DNA of 5,216 bases, taken from the NCBI GenBank assembly GCA_029261435.1, contig JAJDBI010000159.1, positions 1 to 5,216 of the forward strand, in the 5' to 3' direction. Positions 1-5,216 of this stretch are shown piece after piece. The translations under genes were made by a program, and so were the position numbers. Each line of letters opens with the position of its first letter. The first letter of the stretch is position 1. The notes under the pieces are model-generated. The model did no database searches and had not been told where the DNA came from. It worked only from the letters and a program-made list of their open reading frames with translations. The DNA is from Nitrospinaceae bacterium. GTDB taxonomy: Bacteria; Nitrospinota; Nitrospinia; Nitrospinales; VA-1.

Positions 1-342
1 ATGGCAGTTGATATCGATTTTGTAAAGATTACCCCTAAAGCAAATGGAGAAGTCATAAAGCTGGTCAATGCGGAGAATAATCCCGATATTGGTCTGCGTT
101 TGGGAGTTAAAGGCGGCGGTTGTTCCGGCTTGTCTTATGACCTGCAATTCACACCCCAGGAAAAAGGCGACACCATTATTGAGCACGATGGTTTCAACGT
201 GTTCATGGATGCCAAAAGCATGATTTATCTGAAAGGCATGCAATTGGATTATCAGGATGGCTTGCAGGGAAAAGGATTTGTTTTTGTTAATCCAAATGCC
301 ACCTCAACCTGTGGATGCGGAGAGTCTTTTTCTATCACTTGA
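1..342 (+). CDS. A-type iron-sulfur cluster carrier protein (IscA/ErpA/HesB family)
   Basis: This 113-residue protein has the length and layout of A-type Fe-S carriers. The three conserved cysteines are all present: C41 in GGGCSGLSY, and C104 and C106 in the C-terminal TCGCGESF motif. The segment LDYQDGLQGKGFVFVNPNA (residues 82-100) is also characteristic of the family. Family members accept clusters from the scaffold and deliver [4Fe-4S] or [2Fe-2S] clusters to target enzymes in the cytoplasm. The reading frame begins with ATG at the first base of the window, so the ribosome binding site and promoter lie outside and cannot be judged; the start does fit the family's usual N-terminus. The gene lies 85 bp upstream of a YgfZ/IBA57-type gene on the same strand, which supports a joint role in cluster maturation. 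I leave the symbol blank because IscA, ErpA and SufA cannot be separated reliably without a phylogeny. Confidence 0.95.
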   Translation: MAVDIDFVKITPKANGEVIKLVNAENNPDIGLRLGVKGGGCSGLSYDLQFTPQEKGDTIIEHDGFNVFMDAKSMIYLKGMQLDYQDGLQGKGFVFVNPNATSTCGCGESFSIT

Positions 343-381
343 TGTAATAGCATTCTTCGTTTCCAACAAAAGACGATTAAT

Positions 382-413
382 AACCCCCCTCAATCCCCCT
401 TATCATGGGGGAA
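382..413. repeat. C-run/G-run palindromic repeat in the spacer before the ygfZ-like gene
   Basis: Two C-runs (six C at 384-389 and five C at 395-399) are followed by a G-run (407-411). TCCCCC at 394-399 and GGGGGA at 407-412 form a perfect 6-bp inverted repeat around a 7-nt loop. From general knowledge, short palindromes of this style (CCCCCT..AATCCCCC, a short loop, then GGGGGAA) occur as dispersed intergenic repeats in many bacterial genomes. Only one copy lies in this window, so its repeated nature is inferred rather than seen. It ends 14 bases before the next start codon and supplies the only G-rich stretch that could act as a ribosome binding site there. Confidence 0.55.
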
Positions 414-430
414 CTGGTCTTCTCCCCATG
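404..430 (+). promoter_or_regulatory. Inverted repeat that pairs the start codon of the ygfZ-TPR gene
   Basis: CATGGGG (404-410) and CCCCATG (424-430) are perfect 7-base reverse complements separated by 13 bases. The right arm contains the ATG start codon, and the left arm contains most of the G-run that is the only Shine-Dalgarno-like sequence. If it forms in the mRNA, the hairpin would mask both. It competes with the 394-412 hairpin for the same G-run, so the two folds are mutually exclusive. The pairing is visible in the sequence; a regulatory role is inference. Confidence 0.4.
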
Positions 431-2131
431 ACATACCAATTCCAAACCGAAGTAGAACAAGTGCGCAACCATTGCGGTTATTTTCCGCTCGAAGACTGGT
501 GCGTGATTTCGGCCAAAGGTAAAGAGACTTTCACATTTCTGCAGAGCCAGACCACCAACGATGTATTGCAGATGCAAATCGGACAAGGCCAGAACAGTGC
601 CGTCACCGATCGCCAGGCACGCCTGATTGCAAATTTCTCCATTCACCGCATGGGAGAAAATGAAGCTCTCATTCTTGTGGAAACCTCACTCAAAGAGATA
701 TTGCTGAACCATTTGGAAAGTTATCACTTTCGTGAAGAGGTCGAGTTCACCGCTTTAGACAGTCAACTGCTGGCACTCCAAGGCCCCAAAAGCTCTCTCA
801 TTCTGGAAAGAGTTTTCGAACAACAAAACCTGCCAGACAAACCTAATGACATCCTCAAACTTACTCTGGGCGATCATCAGGTCGATCTCATTATAAAAAG
901 CCTGACAGGAGAAGAAGGACAGATCCTTTGCTTTCCCAATGAACTGGAAGATGAATTAACCCAACTTATTTTAAAAAGCGATCCGCCCCCGGTAAAGGTG
1001 AACGAAGTCGCCCGTGAAGTTCTCCGTATCGAAGCGGGAATTCCTGTTTATGACAAGGATATGGACAAGAAGAATATCCTACCCGAAACTGGACTGGAGC
1101 ACACTTCAGTCAGTTACAACAAGGGATGTTATATCGGACAGGAAGTGATCGCACGTATCAAAACTTATGGTGCCCCCAATTTCGCCTTGATGGGACTGAC
1201 CGTTGAGGGAGTACTCACCCCATCCTACAACGGAACTCTCAAGCTCGGAGATAAAAAAATAGGCACGATCAAAAGTTCTATCCGCTCTGTCACGCTGGAT
1301 AAAGTTATTGCTCTGGCATATCTACATAAAGAGCACAGAAGTCCAGATATAGAACTGGAAGCAACCATCGACGACAAGCCCTTCAAGGTTAAAACCTGTT
1401 TATTACCGTTTTATCAGGCTCAAACTCGAAAAGACCATTCCAACAAAATCCTGCATCAAGCTCTGCAATTTTACAAAGAACAAGACGACCTTGACCACCC
1501 CATCGCGCTGTTGCGGGAGTCTATAGAACTGGACCCGAAAAATGCCGACGCTTATGAAGCCCTGGGGGTTTTTCTCGCCAAGCAGGACAAGCTCGATGAA
1601 GCCATCTCCCTGATGAAACGGTTGGTGGAAATCAACCCTCAGGAGATCATGGCTCACACCAACCTTTCGGTCTATTACATGAAACAAAATCGCATAGAAG
1701 ATGCCGAATTTGAAAAAGCCGAAGCCACCGCCCTGCAATTTGAAAAGGCCATTGAAAAAAATATGGCCAAAAAGTTAAAGAAGAAGGAAGAAGAGCAGAA
1801 AAAGCAAGAAATGGAAGAACGGGTTGGGATGTTCAAACAAGTGCTGGAGATAGACCCACAAGACCAGGTAGCAAACTTTGGTTTAGGGTCCATTTATTTG
1901 GAAACCGGCCGTTATGAAGAAGGGCTGGAACCCTTAAAAACCGTCATTGAAGCCCATCGGGATTACTCGGCCGCCTACCTGCTACTGGGAAAAACCTGGG
2001 AAAAACTTTCGAACAAAGAAGAGGCCATTGCAACCTACAAACAGGGGATCGCGGCCGCCTCAAAAAAGGGTGACCTCATGCCTCTCAAAGATATGCAAAA
2101 CCGCATGAATCAACTTTTGCAGTCCCTATAG
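428..2131 (+). CDS. YgfZ/IBA57-type folate-binding Fe-S maturation protein fused to TPR repeats
   Basis: This 567-residue protein has two parts. Residues 1 to about 325 are a YgfZ/GcvT-like folate-binding domain. It starts with LEDWCVISAKG and FLQSQTTNDV (about 21-46) and carries the family signature KGCYIGQE at 232-239, with the conserved cysteine at C234. YgfZ and its eukaryotic counterpart IBA57 assist A-type carriers in maturing [4Fe-4S] enzymes. Residues from about 340 to 548 are TPR-like repeats, for example ADAYEALGVFLAKQDKLDEA (374-393) and SAAYLLLGKTWEKLSNKEEA (514-533). They are interrupted by a Lys/Glu-rich helical stretch at about 440-465. E. coli YgfZ is about 326 residues and ends where the TPR part begins here, so this is a fusion. 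The frame stays open upstream to an ATG at 257, but that extension would overlap the IscA-like gene out of frame and has no family resemblance. I therefore chose the ATG at 428, although its G-run (407-411) is rather far away. The gene is probably co-transcribed with the carrier gene. It ends 99 bp before a converging gene. Confidence 0.9.
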   Translation: MTYQFQTEVEQVRNHCGYFPLEDWCVISAKGKETFTFLQSQTTNDVLQMQIGQGQNSAVTDRQARLIANFSIHRMGENEALILVETSLKEILLNHLESYHFREEVEFTALDSQLLALQGPKSSLILERVFEQQNLPDKPNDILKLTLGDHQVDLIIKSLTGEEGQILCFPNELEDELTQLILKSDPPPVKVNEVAREVLRIEAGIPVYDKDMDKKNILPETGLEHTSVSYNKGCYIGQEVIARIKTYGAPNFALMGLTVEGVLTPSYNGTLKLGDKKIGTIKSSIRSVTLDKVIALAYLHKEHRSPDIELEATIDDKPFKVKTCLLPFYQAQTRKDHSNKILHQALQFYKEQDDLDHPIALLRESIELDPKNADAYEALGVFLAKQDKLDEAISLMKRLVEINPQEIMAHTNLSVYYMKQNRIEDAEFEKAEATALQFEKAIEKNMAKKLKKKEEEQKKQEMEERVGMFKQVLEIDPQDQVANFGLGSIYLETGRYEEGLEPLKTVIEAHRDYSAAYLLLGKTWEKLSNKEEAIATYKQGIAAASKKGDLMPLKDMQNRMNQLLQSL

Positions 2132-2230
2132 CGAGGGAGACAAATAGCAATAACCCATCAAGCCGAAGTAACTCTTTGCTAGCAGACCTGATATTCGCCC
2201 TTAACTTTCATACCTCGAAGGGACAGAAAT

Positions 2231-3934
2231 TTAACGTGTGCTGCCACCTGCGGCTCGCCGGCTCAAAAGCTCCCAAAGGTCAAACCCAGGTTTCAAAACC
2301 CCGCTATCTACAAGTTTCTGGTTTATAGTAACCCCGTGATCCATCAAAAACCAAAAGCGCAAAAGAATTTTTTCTTCCGGAGTGGCATAGGCATCTTCCC
2401 AAAGTGTCACAGATGATTTGGAGGCAATTCCCTTGTATAACGCTGGAGAAATTTGCAGGCGCTTCTTTTTAACAAAAGCCGCATAGCCCTTTTCGAGGGT
2501 AGGCTGAAACTCCTTCCTGCTAATCTTGATCAACTCGGAAACACTGGGGACAGCTTCTTCGTGGTATTGAAAGTATTTCAACTTATAGTATTGATGAATG
2601 GTTTCCAGACGAAAATAACAATGCAGTTCTGAAACCTTGTCGCCATAAACCTTTTCGAGGTAGGCTCGAATCAGAGGTTTTCCTTCCTGAAGCAGGATCT
2701 TGTTCAACCTCCCTCTTTCAAACAAGTGAATTCGCACAGTACTCAGATGCTTGACACACTGGTTCTCGATTTCATTTTTTAATTTTTTCGAATCGGGGGG
2801 AATACGATACCACGCAATTTCATCACGGGTCACATTCAGAGCCAGCTTAAAGGCCTCTTCGATTTGATGGTTGTTGGAACGCTTTGCCTGCCGAGCTATG
2901 ACATAGGCATTGTCCCTGGAAAACCCCAGCTCCAGAAGACCATCCTGAAAAACTTTTCGGTTCCCCATCAGAAAACCTCCGCGCTCGCGGATGTGATCTT
3001 TAGCCTTCTCAACACCTCTGAGCGCAAGGCTGACATCACGTGGCATTAAAGCCAAATCCATGGTACCGGCAAAGTTATGAATTTCTTCCAGGGTTTTATA
3101 GTTCAGCTTATCTATGAAAAGAAACTTTTGAATATTTGCCTCACTGAAATCACATTCTTCAAAAATTTTTATTTTCTTATACTTTACTTCTTCCCAATAC
3201 TTTCGGGTTCCTTCCTTCTTCTTAAACTGAGATTCGATTTCTGCCTTAGCCTTAAAGAAGTAACTCCTCAACAAAAACCATTGGCTTTTCAAAGTGGACT
3301 CAATGATCCAGGAATATTTAGGCGTCAGGACTGTAAGCTTTGGGTCTTCCAAGAGATGGATCTCTCCAGTCGCTAAAATATAATCCAAAAGCTCCAGGTG
3401 TCTTTCCAACAGGAATGGGGTGATCTGTTCCACAAGCTTTCTAAAAATAGTTTTATATCGATAATTGTCGAAGGAATTATCTTCTTCAACATCGCCCTTT
3501 TTTTCTTGCAACCGTTTTCGTATCAGGCGTGCTCCACTTTTTTCAAATCCTGCGAACAATTTGTCGCGGGCAGAAATATCTCTGATTTTAATTTGCTTAA
3601 GACGGTTAACAATGACTGGAATTCGGGAAGAAAGCTCCTGATCGATTTCGGCATAGGAGTGGGCCGGAGAACAATAAACACCCGCAATCAATTCATCTAC
3701 ATAATCCAGGGAGGCGACAACTTTTTTAACCAGATTCTTATAAGTATCAAAGTTGAGGGTTTTATCCCCTTTTTTGCAATCACGGATATCATTTAAATAT
3801 TGCTTCGCCTGTCTGGTTTCTTCAGGCTGCGAGTAGGGATCATTGATCACACTCAAAAACAAATTTTCGGCATCCTGCAACTCGCGTCTGGCAAGAAGCT
3901 CCAGCCCCTGACTCATAGTGTCGTAGATAAACAT
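2231..3934 (-). CDS. Hypothetical protein, 567 aa, Lys/Glu-rich, with a TPR-like N-terminus
   Basis: I do not recognise this protein. It is a long, uninterrupted frame with normal coding character. I see no signal peptide or membrane segment, so it is probably cytoplasmic. The first ~50 residues (SQGLELLARRELQDAENLF, then EETRQAKQYLNDIRDC) look like one TPR-type helical hairpin. The rest is predicted by eye to be mostly helical and rich in Lys, Glu and aromatic residues, for example the clusters at 220-260 and 440-458 (CYFRLETIHQYYKLKYFQY). No catalytic motif, Walker box, metal-binding cluster or DNA-binding motif stands out. The start at 3934 is preferred because AGGGA lies 4 bases upstream. 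The alternative ATG at 3916 has no ribosome binding site. The gene converges on the ygfZ-TPR gene and lies 3' of a terminator that ends the chaperone operon, so it is probably a separate transcription unit. No clear promoter was found in 3935-4092. Confidence 0.85.
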   Translation of the reverse strand: MFIYDTMSQGLELLARRELQDAENLFLSVINDPYSQPEETRQAKQYLNDIRDCKKGDKTLNFDTYKNLVKKVVASLDYVDELIAGVYCSPAHSYAEIDQELSSRIPVIVNRLKQIKIRDISARDKLFAGFEKSGARLIRKRLQEKKGDVEEDNSFDNYRYKTIFRKLVEQITPFLLERHLELLDYILATGEIHLLEDPKLTVLTPKYSWIIESTLKSQWFLLRSYFFKAKAEIESQFKKKEGTRKYWEEVKYKKIKIFEECDFSEANIQKFLFIDKLNYKTLEEIHNFAGTMDLALMPRDVSLALRGVEKAKDHIRERGGFLMGNRKVFQDGLLELGFSRDNAYVIARQAKRSNNHQIEEAFKLALNVTRDEIAWYRIPPDSKKLKNEIENQCVKHLSTVRIHLFERGRLNKILLQEGKPLIRAYLEKVYGDKVSELHCYFRLETIHQYYKLKYFQYHEEAVPSVSELIKISRKEFQPTLEKGYAAFVKKKRLQISPALYKGIASKSSVTLWEDAYATPEEKILLRFWFLMDHGVTINQKLVDSGVLKPGFDLWELLSRRAAGGSTR

Positions 3935-3938
3935 TTTG

Positions 3939-3971
3939 TCCCTGTCCTAAGGTGTACTCCAACTGACAGGG
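3939..3971 (-). promoter_or_regulatory. Leader inverted repeat overlapping the ribosome binding site of the hypothetical gene
   Basis: On the minus strand, CCCTGTC (3971-3965) and GACAGGG (3946-3940) are perfect 7-base reverse complements with an 18-nt loop. The promoter-distal arm plus the next base holds AGGGA, the Shine-Dalgarno-like sequence 4 bases before the ATG at 3934. Folding of the mRNA would therefore hide the ribosome binding site, and the pair could also be a protein operator. The repeat is seen in the sequence; its function is inference, and a 7-bp match over this span could arise by chance. Confidence 0.35.
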
Positions 3972-4092
3972 CTTAGATGCTGATTCAACCGGGAGAGATT
4001 TTTTAAATAACGGTAAATTAACGGGCTCTCAGCTTGTTTTGACCCATCGGACCTGAGACTATGGGGGAAAATCATTCCTCTGAGCATTGCCC

Positions 4093-4138
4093 AAAAAAAA
4101 GCCCGGAGAATGAGTATGGGCGACTCATCTCCGGGCTT
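4093..4138 (-). terminator. Rho-independent terminator of the chaperone operon
   Basis: Read on the minus strand, a stem of about 16 bp with a single bulged base (AAGCCCGGAGATGAGT pairing with ACTCATTCTCCGGGCTT) encloses a 7-nt loop and runs directly into eight T residues (4100-4093). It begins 37 bases after the stop codon of the TorD-family gene. There is no T-run on the plus strand side, so it acts in the minus direction. It marks the TorD-family gene as the last gene of its transcript and separates it from the downstream hypothetical gene. Confidence 0.93.
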
Positions 4139-4175
4139 GTAGAACTGTAAGTTTATTGGATCAGATATATCCTAC

Positions 4176-5000
4176 TTATCGCGGTTCACACTCTGACGGC
4201 GCATTTGCGATCAAGTCATTTTCCATACTATAGGATAAGGACCGGTATTCAGGTTCTTCAACCCTGACAGGTTTGATATCCAGCAGAAGATTCTCATTTT
4301 TCAGAAAAATCGCCAGAATATCGACAATATCCTTATAGAGTCCTCTCTCGGCTTTTCGAGATGTAAAGATACAAAACAAAGGACCCCATCGCCCGATATG
4401 GTTACGAGTAAATTTTTTCATGCTACTGGTCAGAACATTTATATTTCTTTCATCATGCCCGTTTTGAATCCCAAAAGCGGCTCTAAAACACATGAAGAAC
4501 ATGAACGCCAGTTCAATGGAAATATGGTCCACTCTTTCCCGGGTTCTATTGCGAGGCTGTTCAAACCCGAAGGTTTCATAAAAGCCGCCCAATTGGATTA
4601 AAACATCAGTTTGAGACTGGATACCACCCTCAGTCCCATATTGCATTTCATAGGGGGGACATTCCATCGAAACCGCATGTCCAAAAACCCTGATATATTC
4701 CTGCTGCACCTGCTTGACGGTCATTTTGGGTAAATACCTGTTAAAGCCATCAATGATCGATTTAACATGCTTCCAGTCTTCTTCGTCCACAAGCGCAATA
4801 TCCATTGGCTCGAGCAGGGACTTGGGTCGAAAAAACTTTCGGTTCCAGGGATAACTAAAAGCACTGGATAGAATATCGTAAATACGTCCTCTGGCTAATT
4901 GCAGGGATATTCTTTCCTCTTTCAGCTCTTCCAGAGAACCCGTTTGCCCAAGTACTGCGAGCATTGGATCGCCTGATTTTGCCTGAGTTACATTGCCCAT
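4176..5000 (-). CDS. TorD/DmsD/NarJ-family molybdoenzyme maturation chaperone
   Basis: This 274-residue protein resembles the cytoplasmic chaperones that bind the catalytic subunit of DMSO-reductase-family molybdoenzymes, help insert the molybdenum cofactor and hold back export until folding is complete. Visible family features are the N-terminal helix LARGRIYDILSSAFSYP (35-51), the hallmark block EYIRVFGHAV..CPPYEMQYG (101-122), the DHISIELAFM segment (158-167) and HIGRWGPLF (201-209). I chose the ATG at 5000 over the upstream ATG at 5048 because AAGGAG sits 6 bases before it. The 16-residue extension would also run through the intergenic hairpin. The first ~30 residues before the family core are polar and probably flexible. 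The gene follows a truncated gene on the same strand and precedes a strong terminator. The CPPYE-containing block is typical of chaperones dedicated to type II enzymes (nitrite oxidoreductase, chlorate, selenate and ethylbenzene enzymes), but the exact client is inferred from context. Confidence 0.88.
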   Translation of the reverse strand: MGNVTQAKSGDPMLAVLGQTGSLEELKEERISLQLARGRIYDILSSAFSYPWNRKFFRPKSLLEPMDIALVDEEDWKHVKSIIDGFNRYLPKMTVKQVQQEYIRVFGHAVSMECPPYEMQYGTEGGIQSQTDVLIQLGGFYETFGFEQPRNRTRERVDHISIELAFMFFMCFRAAFGIQNGHDERNINVLTSSMKKFTRNHIGRWGPLFCIFTSRKAERGLYKDIVDILAIFLKNENLLLDIKPVRVEEPEYRSLSYSMENDLIANAPSECEPR

Positions 5001-5006
5001 TTTATT

Positions 5007-5012
5007 CTCCTT
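5007..5012 (-). promoter_or_regulatory. Ribosome binding site of the TorD-family chaperone gene
   Basis: AAGGAG on the minus strand lies 6 bases upstream of the ATG at 5000. It is a near-ideal Shine-Dalgarno sequence at ideal spacing, and it decides the start codon against the longer frame beginning at 5048. Confidence 0.9.
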
Positions 5013-5034
5013 GTTGCGTATTAACCGGACTCCG

Positions 5035-5056
5035 GGCGGGGCCAGCACGCCCCGCC
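5035..5056 (-). other. GC-rich intergenic hairpin between the truncated gene and the chaperone gene
   Basis: GGCGGGGC (5035-5042) and GCCCCGCC (5049-5056) form a perfect 8-bp, all-GC stem with a 6-nt loop. No T-run follows on either strand, so it is not a classical intrinsic terminator. Its position between two co-directional genes suggests an mRNA-stability or processing element that could uncouple the level of the chaperone from that of the enzyme subunits. A 7-base direct repeat, AACCGGA, flanks it at 5023-5029 and 5061-5067. The role is inference. Confidence 0.6.
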
Positions 5057-5098
5057 ACGAAACCGGATTGATTCACGCTACTATCAGCAGAGTGCCTC

Positions 5099-5216
5099 TT
5101 AGATTGCACCCGGATGTTCTTCGGGTCGTACATAGAAAGGCTCCTCAACCGTAACACGGATGATTTCTTTACCTTTCCGGTTAAACCCGATAACCGTATC
5201 ATTGTACATCTCAAAC
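5099..5216 (-). CDS. C-terminal end of a truncated gene, candidate beta (Fe-S) subunit of a type II DMSO-reductase-family enzyme
   Basis: Only the last 38 codons are in the window, ending in TAA at 5101-5099; the 5' part lies beyond the right edge. The readable tail includes DTVIGFNRKGKEIIRV, then EEPFYVRPEEHPGAI. The pattern 'GF(N/D).KG.E..RV...EP.(Y/F).RP' resembles, from memory, the C-termini of beta subunits of nitrite oxidoreductase and related type II enzymes, which carry several Fe-S clusters and pass electrons to or from the molybdenum subunit. The position directly before a TorD-family chaperone matches the common A-B-D order of such operons. No cluster-binding cysteines are visible in this fragment, so the subunit identity is an inference. 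That this frame, rather than the overlapping longer one in the same stretch, is coding is supported by its natural ending before a normal spacer and a good ribosome binding site. Confidence 0.6.
   Translation of the reverse strand, partial: FEMYNDTVIGFNRKGKEIIRVTVEEPFYVRPEEHPGAI

Noticed and set aside
257..427. 57-codon N-terminal extension of the ygfZ-TPR frame, starting at the ATG at 257
   Set aside because: It overlaps the IscA-like gene in another frame, runs through the palindromic repeat and shows no family similarity. YgfZ proteins align from close to the ATG at 428.
2123..2138. Short inverted repeat TCCCT/AGGGA over the ygfZ-TPR stop codon as a terminator
   Set aside because: The stem has only 5 bp and no T-run follows. 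I see no convincing terminator in the convergent spacer 2132-2230.
3398..3796. Plus-strand open frame of 132 codons (also 3077-3376 and 2864-3049)
   Set aside because: These lie antisense within the 567-residue minus-strand gene, lack ribosome binding sites and have low-complexity Phe/Ile-rich translations typical of the opposite strand of a Lys/Glu-rich gene.
3972..4092. Promoter for the hypothetical minus-strand gene
   Set aside because: AT-rich stretches such as the one around 4002-4020 exist, but no pair of -35 and -10 boxes with proper spacing could be supported.
5001..5048. Upstream start for the TorD-family gene
   Set aside because: There is no ribosome binding site before 5048, while AAGGAG stands 6 bases before the ATG at 5000.
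5002..5214. 70-codon minus-strand open frame
   Set aside because: It is a different frame from the 38-codon tail ending at 5099, passes through the GC hairpin and overlaps the chaperone's ribosome binding site and start. Its composition (Arg/Ser-rich) looks like a non-coding shadow.

Overview
The window (AT-leaning, mixed GC) carries four genes that can be read with confidence and the tail of a fifth, arranged as two converging blocks. No tRNA, rRNA, CRISPR array, integrase or transposase was seen.

Left block, plus strand (1-2131): a complete A-type iron-sulfur carrier (IscA/ErpA/HesB family) is followed 85 bp later by an unusual two-part protein. Its first ~325 residues are a YgfZ/IBA57-type folate-binding Fe-S maturation domain with the signature KGCYIGQE, and its last ~230 residues are tetratricopeptide (TPR) repeats. 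A-type carriers and YgfZ/IBA57 are known to act together in [4Fe-4S] cluster maturation, so this looks like a two-gene Fe-S maturation operon. The spacer contains a C-run/G-run palindrome of the dispersed-repeat type, and it can fold so that the second gene's start codon is paired.

Centre, minus strand (2231-3934): a 567-residue, probably soluble, Lys/Glu-rich protein that I do not recognise. A perfect 7-bp inverted repeat in its leader overlaps the ribosome binding site.

Right block, minus strand (4093-5216): the last 38 codons of a truncated gene, a 98-bp spacer with a strong GC-rich hairpin, a TorD/DmsD/NarJ-family molybdoenzyme chaperone with an excellent ribosome binding site, and a textbook rho-independent terminator. 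The gene order (enzyme subunit, then chaperone) and the tail sequence suggest the end of a type II DMSO-reductase-family operon, such as nitrite oxidoreductase, with the beta subunit upstream. That identification is inference, because only 38 residues of the subunit are visible.

Organism: a Gram-negative-type bacterium with respiratory molybdoenzymes. Heavy investment in Fe-S maturation next to a molybdoenzyme operon would fit a nitrite oxidiser (Nitrospinota or Nitrospirota) or a related lineage, but the window contains no taxonomic marker and this is a weak inference. A link between the two blocks is plausible, since molybdoenzyme beta subunits carry several Fe-S clusters, but it is not demonstrated.
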